A program made the translations under genes and the position numbers. Positions 36,454 through 47,080 of a stretch of DNA of 64,000 nt are shown one piece after another (within the stretch, counting starts at the first letter, position 1; each line of letters starts with the position of its first letter). The notes beneath the pieces are model-generated. The model saw only the letters and a program-made list of their open reading frames with translations, did not search any database and was not told the origin of the DNA. This DNA is from Gyromitra esculenta (taxonomy: Eukaryota; Ascomycota; Pezizomycetes; Pezizales; Discinaceae), in the NCBI GenBank assembly GCA_038503075.1, contig JBCAML010000021.1, forward strand, positions 62,001 to 126,000, given 5' to 3'.

Positions 36454-37274
36454 AGAGCCCTGTCAGTTTCTCGACCCTTTTTACCGTATGTCGGATGTAA
36501 CTCGCTAGCAAAAAATTCAAGACTTTGTCAATCAAAGAGTGGTGTCTATTAATAACAATTAATAGTTGGTAACTTGTCGAAAAGATTATACTTCTAATAT
36601 CTATAAGGAGACGTCGTACTGCCCTCCCCATTCCCACGTCCTTGGGGAATTAGTTGCTGGAGTGTCATCCGATAATATAGGTGTTTATAACTGGCCCCAT
36701 CCTTACCTCGTCGGGGGATTCCGAGCTTGCAGCCTTTAGATGGGTAAATCCGAGGCTCGAAAAAGGCATCGGATATCACCTTCTGGGGTGAAGTATTGGC
36801 ACACCCTGGAAAGGGAGAACAACGCCGTGACGTAATGAAATATTGCGCGACACAGTAGGGCATGGTGAAAACAACAGAGCGATACTGTGACTGCTCAGGT
36901 CCGTGACACCATAGTAGGTCCCCGTGCTTCACCCCTGAACGAGTACAAGAAAGCATGGGAGAAACATCGAGCCTAAAATTGCCAGTTGCTTATCAAGCCC
37001 CGGGTTAGAGGCGCATCTCTGAAAGAAGCAATTCTAGATTTGTCGCACAATTTTGTTTCAGCCTTACAAATTCCACTTGTTGTGGCACCGCTAGCCCCAC
37101 CAATAGGTTGCGTAATGGTGCAAGCAAGGCGTGGTGGCGGTGGAGCTTTCAAGAACATCTGTTATTACTAGAGGTTAGAAGATGTCTAAGCAAATACTGT
37201 CTATTGAACTTCACTATGATTTTATTGTAGGATTAGGTATGATCTCATAATTAAGTATATTATATTAAGCTGTA

Positions 37275-37405
37275 CTTGCCTATCAGAAGAAGAATCGCAA
37301 ACAGGGTGTGTGTGGCTTTAATGCCAATAGCATCGGGCACGGTTCCGTAGCATACAAAGCCACACGCCCCATGTTTCCGGGTTCTCCTCCTGGTAGGTAG
37401 GTAGT
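37275..37405. mobile_element. MITE, family G (copy 2)
   Basis: It shares the interior of the 35711-35845 element (GGTGTGTGTGGCTTTAATGC, TAGCATCGGGCACGG, TTCCGTAGCATACAAAGCCA). The outer arms are diverged inverted repeats (TGCCTATCAGAAGAAGAATC versus TACCTACCAGGAGGAGAACC). The ends are approximate. Confidence 0.65.
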
Positions 37406-40175
37406 AGTTTCTATTATTTACGTCCTGTAGGGTACCGCTTTGAATTGGAGATTAGCTGTCTACCTACCGCTTTTGCTTCGGCGTGGTTACCGACTTGATT
37501 GGGCTATACTTATACAACTATTGAACGTGACGACGTGACGGTAGTTGTATTGGTCCTTTGGTATCGCCCAGCGGCAGATAGCTTTGAACGCTTCGCCCGC
37601 ATTTAACGAGAAGTAATTGTTTCGAGACGCTTGTATCAGACATGTCGGCACAGAGCGACTAAGGTGCCCATCTGTTCATACTATTCATGAAGTGGTTAGC
37701 TCAATCCTCGCAGCAGCAAGTTGACCCCCAAAGCCTTATGGTAAACAAAACAGCTTATCGTTCAATAAACTTTCTTTGGACAACGATACTGACCCATCAC
37801 CTCTCAGCACTAGTGAGAGAGTCAGCTTTAGCACAGCTAATAACTTAAGCTTATTTATATAATCGCATTACTGGCCTCCTACCTGATCATGTGACATATT
37901 AGGTCATCCACTAACATATCACATGATCAAATTTTCCTATGGCTATACTTATTAGTTACCGTTGGAGAGAGTAGATATGTATCACAGGAGCCCAAGAAAT
38001 GCTATAGCCTGAGCCAAGAACTCGCTAGAAAGCTGAGAGAAGTTCTTCATAATAGCTATTGAGGGGATTCTGCCTCTAGCATTCCGGCCGTATGATCTTG
38101 CAGGAGGAAAAGACCAAAATCTGGTTCTATATTCGTCACAGGAACTGTGCTAGAACCTTCGCGCTGTATGTAGCTGTTGAAAGAAGGCTACGGAAGCACA
38201 GTTTCGGATCGTCGAGTAAGAATGATATGGAGTGCAGTCTCTGGGGAGATTCGAGGGTTTTCAGCTATCGGCAATAACTGAGATGCAATTGTCTCGTGAG
38301 CCGTATCTAGAGATGGAGATTGGCTGTATTTGTTGATAGTAGCGATTTTCTGCTTGGGACATGTTGAGTTGTTTCTGCTTTGTATGGGCTTCGTAAAATG
38401 TTCCCTTGAGTTCTTCTAGCTTCTAGAAGAGAGGAAGGGAGAGACTGGCACTGAAGTCTCTCGTGACCAGGATGTATAGGGGTGGGTGGGAGAAGGGATA
38501 TCTCGAGAAATAAGTATCGCCTGACAACGACCGATAGATTAAGGTACCTGCAGCGGGGAGTGTCGCATAGAGATCCGTGCTCTTACATACGCCTGTTGCT
38601 GACTGTGGCAATCAAACGCCCACCTTGAGCTCTGAACAGAGCCGCTGACGCACCTGAAGAGTCTAGTACATAATTGATATTTATAGCGAGATGCAGTCAA
38701 ATCAAAGATATAGAAGCTACCTTTAATCTTGCATATGTGGGCACCCGTGTCTCGTCTACTCTATCTTTGCCGAGTTGTGATGAGTAAACATCTGAGCCGA
38801 GGCTTAGGAAGAAACTGCAAATCCAAGCAACTTGAAGTGATAGAGATCGAGAACAGTGCGAGTTGAGGATATTAAACTACAGTTGACTCTATTTACCAAA
38901 CGGCTTTCTAAGGACGCCATGCTTGTAGAACTTAAACGGGTCCCAGCACCACTGGCTACTGCTGAAGCAGTCGAGTGAGCATTCATGATGGCGGATACTC
39001 GATGGCGGAATTTACTTAGTCAAACGCGCAGCAATAGCCTGAAGCTGAAGAGATGAATTCGTACGAAGAACCAGAAACCCCGAGTCACGGAGTTAGGGCG
39101 AAAAGGGGCCGCAGCCGTACATGAGAATCCATCGACTCGCCCCCAACAAACCATCACCAATCCAACACTTACAGCTCTTGCTCTCTTATTCTTACCCAAG
39201 CCAACCAAACCCGCAGATACCCACTGCTGTACTTGTAGCACGTATCCGACAGGCTCCGCTGCATCTTGTTGCACACAGGCTCGACGCAGGTCCAAATGAC
39301 GTCCTAGTGGTGCTAAGACTGGCTGGTTGGCGGAGATGAGAGGATTACCGGCTACCCCACCACCACACTCCGACTCCGCGCTGAGGAATAACCGGAAAAT
39401 CCTTTCACCGCACAAACTCTCGGCAACAACAAGCTTTCTTCCAGGACACTGCCAACATCCACGAAAATGTTTAAAACCTCGGACAGCTGTTCTAAAATAC
39501 AGTTTCGACTTTTGAAACCTTGCGAATCGTACTTCTATACTCGCACGCTTTCGATCGATACTAAATTCTAGCGGTTTCAGTCTCATTGTTCTCCAGATAG
39601 AGCAGCAGCGTTCTCTTCGACCGCCACCGGAGTTTTGTCGTGGGGGGGAGCGTGTGTCACCCGAGTCCTCCAACCGGACCCGAATCGCTCTCTTCGGGAA
39701 CTTAGACGCCAGTTTTTTTCTTTCTTTCTTGCCTCGCCCAATCTATCTATATTTGCCATGGCCATTCCCGAGTTCCGAGAAATATTCCTATTACGGTTCT
39801 TCGACTTCCCACCTTGCATTAGTCTTGGACCTGTGGTTATGGGCGACTGAAATTCTCGATACTCTGGGACCTCTTAGTGAAACCAAATTCGATATTATGT
39901 TACGAATCGGATTTCCGCATTGGGGACGGAGGGCAACTAGTAACGGGCGGCTTTGGACTTTACTGGTACCGGCGGCCACAATGGAAGGGACCCATGGGTT
40001 TTCGTGTGATTTTTTCCTCAAAATCCCGTGATGTGCTGAACGGTATATATATGGTGCTCTTCCTCCTCTGGTGGTATGTGCTATATTCATACGTTTTATC
40101 CTCTATCGACTGTGCTTAAACAGTACGACAAGCTCACGGGGTTTTCTGGTGCTTCACCATACCACACTGCCCATC
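37406..40175. other. Intergenic, upstream of the DHA1 MFS gene
   Basis: No supported gene. At 37886-37931 an imperfect hairpin reads TGATCATGTGACATATTA with its inverted partner TAACATATCACATGATCA. A 217-codon minus-strand frame at 39020-39673 is Arg-rich and without family resemblance. A GGTATATATATGG TATA-like motif lies at 40042-40054, about 125 bases before the MFS start. Confidence 0.4.
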
Positions 40176-42006
40176 ATGGCCAATTCTCATGCTTCTTCAA
40201 TCTCTGAAAGTGAGGATCTTAAAAAGTACTGTCTTCTTTATTCCATTTCTTCAATTCTCAATTTTGAGTTTTTTATATAATTAACCTTCTCTTAGAACCC
40301 CAGAACCCCGACCAGACCCGGAGTACAATATTGATACCGACGTAAATCTTCCCTACCGTACCCTCTCAGCCACCGCCAATCTCGCCGAATACACCGCCGA
40401 AACCACTGCCGGACACATCCTCAGCCAAACCATCTCTCGCCGCACTAATAATCTCGAGACCCACAAACTTGTCACCTTCACCGTCAATGACCCTGAAAAT
40501 CCCAAGAACTGGAGTAAAGCGTTTAAATGGTACTGCACGATGCTTATCGCGATGGTGTGTTTCGTCGTGGCGTTTGCATCTTCCGTTGTGACCGCCGATA
40601 TCCCTGGGGTTATGCACGACCTGCATGCGAGCGAAGAGGTGTCTTTGCTGAGTATCACGCTTTTTGTGGTTGGGTTCGGGGTGGGGCCGATGGTGTTTGC
40701 ACCGCTGAGTGAGGTATTGGGACGGAAGATCATTTATACGACAACTTTGGGAGTGGCTGTAGTTTTCATTATTCCTGGTGCGGTGGCAAAGAATATCGAG
40801 ACACTGCTGGTAGCGCGAGCTATCGACGGAATTGCCTTCAGTGCACCGATGACATTAGTGGGAGGCAGTTTGGCAGACTTATGGAGAGCGGAAGAACGTG
40901 GTATCCCCATGGCTGCTTTCAGCGCCGCACCTTTTCTCGGACCCGCTATTGGTACGTATATGTATAACCAACGACCGGATGTCCTAACTGCATACTAACA
41001 TTCCCCCAGGTCCTCTTGTTGGAGGTTGGCTCTCACAAGCCGGCGGTTGGCGCTGGCTCTACTGGATCCAACTCATCGTCGCCGCCGTCATCTACCTTCT
41101 CATGGTTTTCACAGTCCCTGAAACCTACGCACCAACTCTCCTCGCCGCACGCGCCCGCAAGCTCCGCACCGAAACCGGCGATGACTCCTTTGTCACCGAA
41201 CAAGAAATCGATGCCCGCCCTTTCCTCGAGCGTCTAACTCTCTTCTTAATCCGACCGTTCCAGCTTCTCTTCGGTGAACTCATCGTATTCCTCATCTCTG
41301 TATATATGAGCGTGCTATACGGTCTCCTATACATGTTTTTCGTCGCCTTCCCGATCATATATCAGGGAGGTAAAGGTTACAGCGCCGGTATCACAGGGTT
41401 AATGTTCATCCCACTCGCAATCGGCGTCGTAGGATCCGCGGTCTGCGCACCCTGGGTCAACAAGAGCTACTTAAAACGCAGTGCGCAGTTTAATGGTCGC
41501 CCGCCACCAGAGATTCGGTTGATTCCGATGATGTATAGTTGCTGGCTTATCCCAATTGGACTGTTCATTTTCGCGTGGACGAGTTATACCGATTTATTAT
41601 GGTTGGGACCCGCGATTGGTGGGTTCCCGATTGGGTTCGGATTTATCTTTTTGTACAATTCTGCAAATAACTATCTTGGTTTGTCCCCCCCCCCGCGTGC
41701 TAAAGTGGGATTGTTCTAATGGTTATAATAGTCGATTCGTATCAACATCAAGCTGCATCAGCATTGGCGGCAAAGACGTGCTTGAGGAGTTTCTGGGGCG
41801 CCGCGACAGTGTTGTTTACGAACCAGATGTATCATCGCCTCGGCGACCAGTGGGCTTCGAGTTTGCTGGCGTTCATCGCGCTCGGCTGTTGTGCGATCCC
41901 GTATCTATTCTATTTCAAGGGCGCGGCGATCCGGAAGGGTGCGAAATACGCGTACTCGCCACCGGTAGAAAGCGGGATGGCTGGGGATGTTGAGAAGGGA
42001 GTATAG
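40176..42006 (+). CDS. MFS transporter, DHA1 drug:H+ antiporter type
   Basis: Four exons: 40176-40225, 40296-40951, 41010-41678 and 41732-42006. They encode 549 aa with consistent phases. The cytosolic N-terminus is polar and ends in [20 protein letters not shown], the standard lead into TM1 of fungal DHA1 exporters. Motif A appears as [13 protein letters not shown] and motif C as [16 protein letters not shown]; a cytosolic loop ([13 protein letters not shown]) separates two six-TM halves. Known of the family: proton-driven export of drugs, polyamines or fungal metabolites at the plasma membrane (Flr1/Tpo-like). The substrate cannot be read from the sequence. No biosynthetic gene adjoins it. 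Confidence 0.9.
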
Positions 42007-44113
42007 ATGTTTGTTTTTTCGAGAAGTAATATATAGGGGATGAGAAAGAGGTGGGAGATTTGGTGGTGGAGGTAATGTGGGGCGATAGAACTTTGTTTTT
42101 CTTGGCTGGCTGGCTTCCTCTTTTTTTGTTTTTTTTGTTGGATGGTTATTGGGTGGCTATTTAATAGATTTTGTGTATATATTTTTTGTCTACATAGATT
42201 GTGGATTTGCGATATCAATCGGTCGTGGTTGGTATTGGCGAGGGGTATAGTCAGGGTTAGGGTGGTTATAAATTAGAACTTTTTAAGAATCGCAACCTAC
42301 AAAGACTGGTTTGACTCGCTACAGAGCTTCTAAAGTGCTGCTGATCGGGTTTGAATTCGTTAGGTAGATCGAGTGTGGGACCTTAGGATTGCCGTGGCTA
42401 CATAAATGTAATTTTTATCTTCTCGCTTGCTTTTTGACAAATAATTTGCTTCACATGTAGTCACTCGGACACTGTTTTTACGGAATTAGCAGCAGATAAG
42501 GCGCCATGGATTGAGGGCTGGATATGGGATAGTAGATACGCCTGTATGTGCCATCCCTATGGCCCTCTCAAGTTCCAAGGCTTAATTATTTATTTACTAT
42601 TTCGTTCAGCACATAAGTTCCATGGCGTGTATAGGTACTCGCATCTTATCTTTTACCTAGCCTACTGAGGCTTCTCCTAAGGTTTCGTTCGAGACTATTT
42701 TTCAGACCTCTGACGGTGCAGTGCTACTAGTTGAAAACCCTTTCTGGCTATTTGACAAGTGATAATTTGTGATAGTACTTCGGCTAACGGATAACTCATT
42801 TGGGGACTAGTCTACTCAAGCCATCACGCAACAATCAACTTCTTAGATGATCATTATGGTGTGTCCGAACTGATATTTGAAGTGGCCTACCGTAAATTGG
42901 GAGCTCTGACTCTGGGTCCTTTCGAGTATTTTGCTTAATGTTACTACGTGAGTATTGTGTCTAAGGTTAACGTAGTCTTTCTGTGTGCAATGATTACATG
43001 CACATATGATCTATTAGTTGCTACTCGTTTTTGTGAGAAACAATACAACCGGGCGGGGGGTTCCCAGACCATTACCTTTATAACTTAGGAGTGTCGAAAG
43101 ATATCTGTCGGCTTGGTATGAAACGGCATTGGGTAACAAACGCTTATGCGTGGATCAGCGATATTGATATGGACGTGGTGAAACCCGTTTGACATCATTC
43201 GATCTCGTACCACTACTCACCAGAAGGCATTAGAATGCCAAAGCGCAATGGGAATTTACAAATGATACCCGATAGCTATTTGTGGGGAAACGATATTGAT
43301 GTGGTTCCAAACTGAAAGAGGTTATCTAAAAAAAGAATTTGCCTGAACCAATGAGAATTCGGCGACTGCAGCTTAGGATATGGATTGCAGCAGTGATTGC
43401 GTGAGGGGCTGTAACGAGTATACGTATAATATCGCAATGGTATGTATGTAATAATGCTTCGTACGGCATTCGGATGCCCCTAAGGTAGCCGCTACAACTG
43501 ACATCAGGGTTAGGTTGTGCAATTATAAAGTCTTCAATTTGGGCCGACGACTTGGCACTCAGACATGGAACTCGCGCATATTGTCTATATCTTTATCATA
43601 CGTCACACGTGTTAATCGAAAGTTAAGGGGTAGTGCTAAGGTATAAGCTTATTGATTGAGTGCGTGGGAAACTCACTGTAGATACTGTTCAACCTGATAC
43701 TGTTCCTAATTAGACATGGTTTTAGGATCTACCCTATGGCTAATGAATGCCAATAATCGTCATTAATCTCATGAGAGGTACGTACACATACAATGGCATC
43801 GCTTCCCATTGGCATCGCTAAGATGTGTCCCTTTTTCTAGCGGACAAGTTTTCCGGTACCTGAAGCTAAACCTCACTTTTCAGGGGTAATGAACTACTTT
43901 TGGCTAGTAAGGCTGAGAAATCGCTGATGTTAGAGGATTATGCACACTGGAGGCACTCTTTTTGGACCGACTACTTGCTGCACTTACCTACCACAAGGTG
44001 CTGGCGTGTGTTTCTTTACTCAGTCTTTGGGAATCTCTGTGATCTCATTGTGAAAACAGTCCGGCAAGCATTGGCTGCCTATACAATCCCAAGTTTGTAT
44101 AGGGCTAGAAAAG
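42007..44113. other. Intergenic, between the DHA1 gene and the Lys-Arg-processed secreted protein
   Basis: No supported gene. The region just after the MFS stop is T-rich (3' UTR). An open frame at 43900-44250 overlaps the promoter and 5' leader of the next gene and is not called. A stretch around 43130-43320 has loosely repeated GCGATATTGAT..GTGGT phrases. Confidence 0.45.
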
Positions 44114-44122
44114 GATATAAAC
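44114..44122 (+). promoter_or_regulatory. TATA box of the Asn/Gly-rich secreted protein gene
   Basis: GATATAAAC lies about 212 bases before the start codon. It is followed by a C/T-rich stretch (TCTTCTTTCTCCTCCTCATC) and CAA-type leader sequence, the arrangement seen in strongly expressed fungal genes. Confidence 0.6.
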
Positions 44123-44333
44123 CCCCAGTCTATCCGTCTTCTTTCTCCTCCTCATCATCACAACATTCGATCTCATCTCAACTACACACTTCCAACACAC
44201 CCTTCGATTTTCACAGTTCATCTTCTACCTTAATAATCTTTATACTTTAATCACCGAGTCTTATATTCTTTCACTCAAAGTATTTCTTCCTTTAAATCCT
44301 TCCCATCAGAGAAAAATTACTAACATCCTCCAG

Positions 44334-45593
44334 ATGGTATTCGTCAAGATCTCAGCTCTCCCTGCCCTCCTCTTCGCTGTCTCTGCGATGGGCGCCCCGC
44401 TTGATGTCGCCGATCCCCTCTATATCAGCGGATATTCTAACGGCCTCTCGAACTCCAATAACAACGTGAACACCAATACAAACACCAACACCAACACCAA
44501 CGGTAATAACAACGGTGTTTACGGCACCGGTTACTGTGCCTACTATTCCAACGGTGTCCTTCTTCCTGTTCCTGTTCCCTACAACACCGGCGCTGTTGCC
44601 AATGCCGTTGGTGCCGAAGCTGTAGCTTCTGATATCCCAGCTGTCGATCTTGCCGCTGGCCCAGCGATCAACCTCGATTCCCTAAACAAGCGCTATGGTG
44701 GTTTCAACCAGAACCAGAACCAGAACATCAATCAGAACATCAATGATAACCAAAACACCAATTCCGATCTCTTTGGTAACGGTTTTGGCTTCGGCGGCTT
44801 CAAGCGTGATCTCCAGAAGCGTCAATTCGGGAACTCCAACCAGAACATCAACCAGAACATCAACGATAACTCCAACCTCAACTCTGGCTTTGGTGGCTTT
44901 GGAGGAGGGTTTGGTAATGGCTTCGGATTTGGTAATGGGTTCGGCGGCTACGGGAGTGGCTTCGGGAACGGCTTTGGCTTTGGAAATGGCTTTGGAGGCT
45001 TCGGAGGCGGCAATTCCAATGTGAATGTTAACAGCAACACCAACGCGAACACCAACGGCTTCGGCAACGGCTTCGGCGGCTTCGGCGGCTTTTTCAAGAA
45101 GCGTGATGCTCAGAACGTCAACACCAATGAGAACATCAATACCAACGAGAACTCCAACGGATTTGGTAATGAAGGATTTGGTGGTTTCGGTTTCGGCGAA
45201 TTCCCCCCTGTTGAAGAGGTGACTACAGAGGGCGATGATGTCGAGGGTGACGAGGCCAATGGCGATGATGAAGGCGATGAGTTTGAGAAGAGAACTGTCG
45301 GCTCCTCGAACACTGGCTCTGGACGCGGTCTACAGAACAACAACCAGCCCAACAACGTGAACCGTGTTGGCAGCAACAGCCACAGCTCTCATCCTAAGGG
45401 CAGCAACTCTGTTGGTAGCCATGATAAGCGTCAGTTTTTGGCCGCCAGCCAGGACCAGAACACGAACTCCAACTCCAATACCAACACCAACTCTAACACC
45501 AATACCAATAACCAGAGCAACGGCTTCATCGGAGGTATTCCTTATGTCGTTTGCGGATATGATGGTCTCAGCAACACATATGTTCAGTTGTAA
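44334..45593 (+). CDS. Secreted Asn/Gly-rich protein with multiple Kex2-type Lys-Arg sites
   Basis: Single exon, 419 aa. A signal peptide (1-~20, ending AVSAMG|APLD) leads a secreted polyprotein-like chain. Lys-Arg pairs at 119-120, 157-158, 162-163, 256-257 (KKR), 319-320 and 365-366 would let a Golgi kexin release segments 121-156, 164-255, 258-318, 321-364 and 367-419. Segments alternate NxN runs (NQNINQNIN twice, TNTNTN, NVNTNENINTN) with FGNGFGFGNGFGG runs. One acidic stretch (EGDDVEGDEANGDDEGDE) precedes site 320. Only two Cys remain in the mature chain, one in each terminal region (GYCAYY, VVCGYD). No family is recognised. Comparable architecture is known in fungal kexin-processed proteins, hydrophobin-like repellents and RiPP precursors. 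A surface or aggregation role is inference from composition. Confidence 0.8.
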   Translation: MVFVKISALPALLFAVSAMGAPLDVADPLYISGYSNGLSNSNNNVNTNTNTNTNTNGNNNGVYGTGYCAYYSNGVLLPVPVPYNTGAVANAVGAEAVASDIPAVDLAAGPAINLDSLNKRYGGFNQNQNQNINQNINDNQNTNSDLFGNGFGFGGFKRDLQKRQFGNSNQNINQNINDNSNLNSGFGGFGGGFGNGFGFGNGFGGYGSGFGNGFGFGNGFGGFGGGNSNVNVNSNTNANTNGFGNGFGGFGGFFKKRDAQNVNTNENINTNENSNGFGNEGFGGFGFGEFPPVEEVTTEGDDVEGDEANGDDEGDEFEKRTVGSSNTGSGRGLQNNNQPNNVNRVGSNSHSSHPKGSNSVGSHDKRQFLAASQDQNTNSNSNTNTNSNTNTNNQSNGFIGGIPYVVCGYDGLSNTYVQL

Positions 45594-46999
45594 GTATTAA
45601 AAGTCATGTACTATAGTGGGATCGAGGGGTGCAGCTTTTTTAATCATTCTCATTTGTTCGCTTTCCTTTCTCTATAATTTGGAGGGCTGAGATTGGCAAT
45701 GGTTAGCAAAAAAAATCATTTTGTACTTAATTTTCAAAACATCATTTCAAAAGATTCTTAAACTATTTAGTGTGCCTTTATCATCGAGGAAGGGTTGTCA
45801 TATGGATCGAGTATCTCGATACATTCTCTAGAGCCTCGTTCAATGAATCAGCATAATAGATGGTGTCTGACAGTATTTCATATCGTAGATAGATAGATAG
45901 ATAGATGGATTAATCATACACGCGTATTTCATATCGTCCTTGGTACATGATAAACTCTCTTTTTGGAGCTTGATTTGCCTTGTGCATCACGATCTTTAGT
46001 GCTTAGCTCCTGGATCAGTGAGCGAGGCCTTACAGAGGGAAAGAATACTGGAGCGAGCGCGACTCGTCGAAGCTACGCTGTAGTAAGATTCAATCAGTAC
46101 TGTCGCCAAGAATTGTTAAATTTACTTAATCGGGACTATGGTACGGGTGCGCTTGGATGTCGACCTCGATTTTGGGCCGAAATTCCGACTCCCACAGACA
46201 TTCAGGCAGCCCAAGAAAACTTGCAAAGCCTTTCAGTATAGTAATAAAGCTTTCCAAGTTTTTATAGAGCACTGCGATGAGTGGTTGTTGTGGAATAAAA
46301 CCCCATCTTTGGCTGTGAAAAAGGGAAAGTGGAACCGTTCTGAGTGATACCCTAGGCGTGACTAGGTATGCGCAGAGGATGTTTTTGCTAAATATTACAT
46401 TGAAAAATTGAGTTAAATACCCAAACCCATGGGAAGTTCACATCTGCAGGGGTATCTCTTGAGAAGTACTGGTGGTGGATATATTCAGGTTGAAGATTCC
46501 TGTAGAAAAACAACCTGGGGTTTGGCATACATGGACTAAAACTTGGCATACTTTGTAAGACAAAGGCGTTCCACATGCCAATTTTATTGATCGACATCTA
46601 AGAGCACCCAAGCCATGCTAATAATTACTTGGCTCTTGGCCAAAAATCCCTAACCCTACGAGTTCGCTACTGGTAACTTCTCCGAATATAAGAACATCGC
46701 CTGACCGCTTGCAATTGCATACCTAGATTTACCCTTTTTGCTTTTTTCTCAAGACTGGGGAGTACTTGTCCTAACTCATGATCGATACAAGGGTTCTAGG
46801 ATTCTGCCACGCTGGGAATGTGGAGACCACCCGACTAACTGGATAAAATCTGGGGTAAGATCCTGTTACTTTTTCGCGGCATCTTGTTCGGCCCAGGGTG
46901 CATATTAACGCGAGATATTATGCCTGTAATTTTTATCCGACAAGACAGCGGTAATCATTATCCCGAATGATTTCCCAATATCCGCTCCGGGGACTGTGG
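45594..46999. other. Intergenic between the secreted protein and the carboxylesterase
   Basis: No supported gene. A GATA tandem repeat lies at 45887-45905. Short frames only. Confidence 0.45.
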
Positions 47000-47001
47000 A
47001 G

Positions 47002-47008
47002 TATAAAT
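47002..47008 (+). promoter_or_regulatory. TATA box of the carboxylesterase gene
   Basis: TATAAAT in the context GGAGTATAAATCC, about 75 bases upstream of the start codon. Confidence 0.5.
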
Positions 47009-47080
47009 CCTGAATAAGCTTCGAGACACTACAGCTGATAAGCGGTCGCGACTCAAAGGCACCACAAACACTCCCCCACA

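Noticed and set aside
39020..39673. 217-codon minus-strand open frame
   Set aside because: Arg-rich, lacks any domain or plausible fungal codon pattern, and several plus-strand frames are open over the same bases; long frame by composition.
43900..44250. 116-codon plus-strand frame before the secreted protein
   Set aside because: Covers the TATA box and pyrimidine-rich leader of the next gene and ends in Ser/Phe runs; promoter sequence read as protein.
44695..45024. Thr/Ser-rich frame overlapping the secreted protein
   Set aside because: Shadow of the repetitive Asn/Gly-rich gene in another frame (AAC repeats read as ACA).
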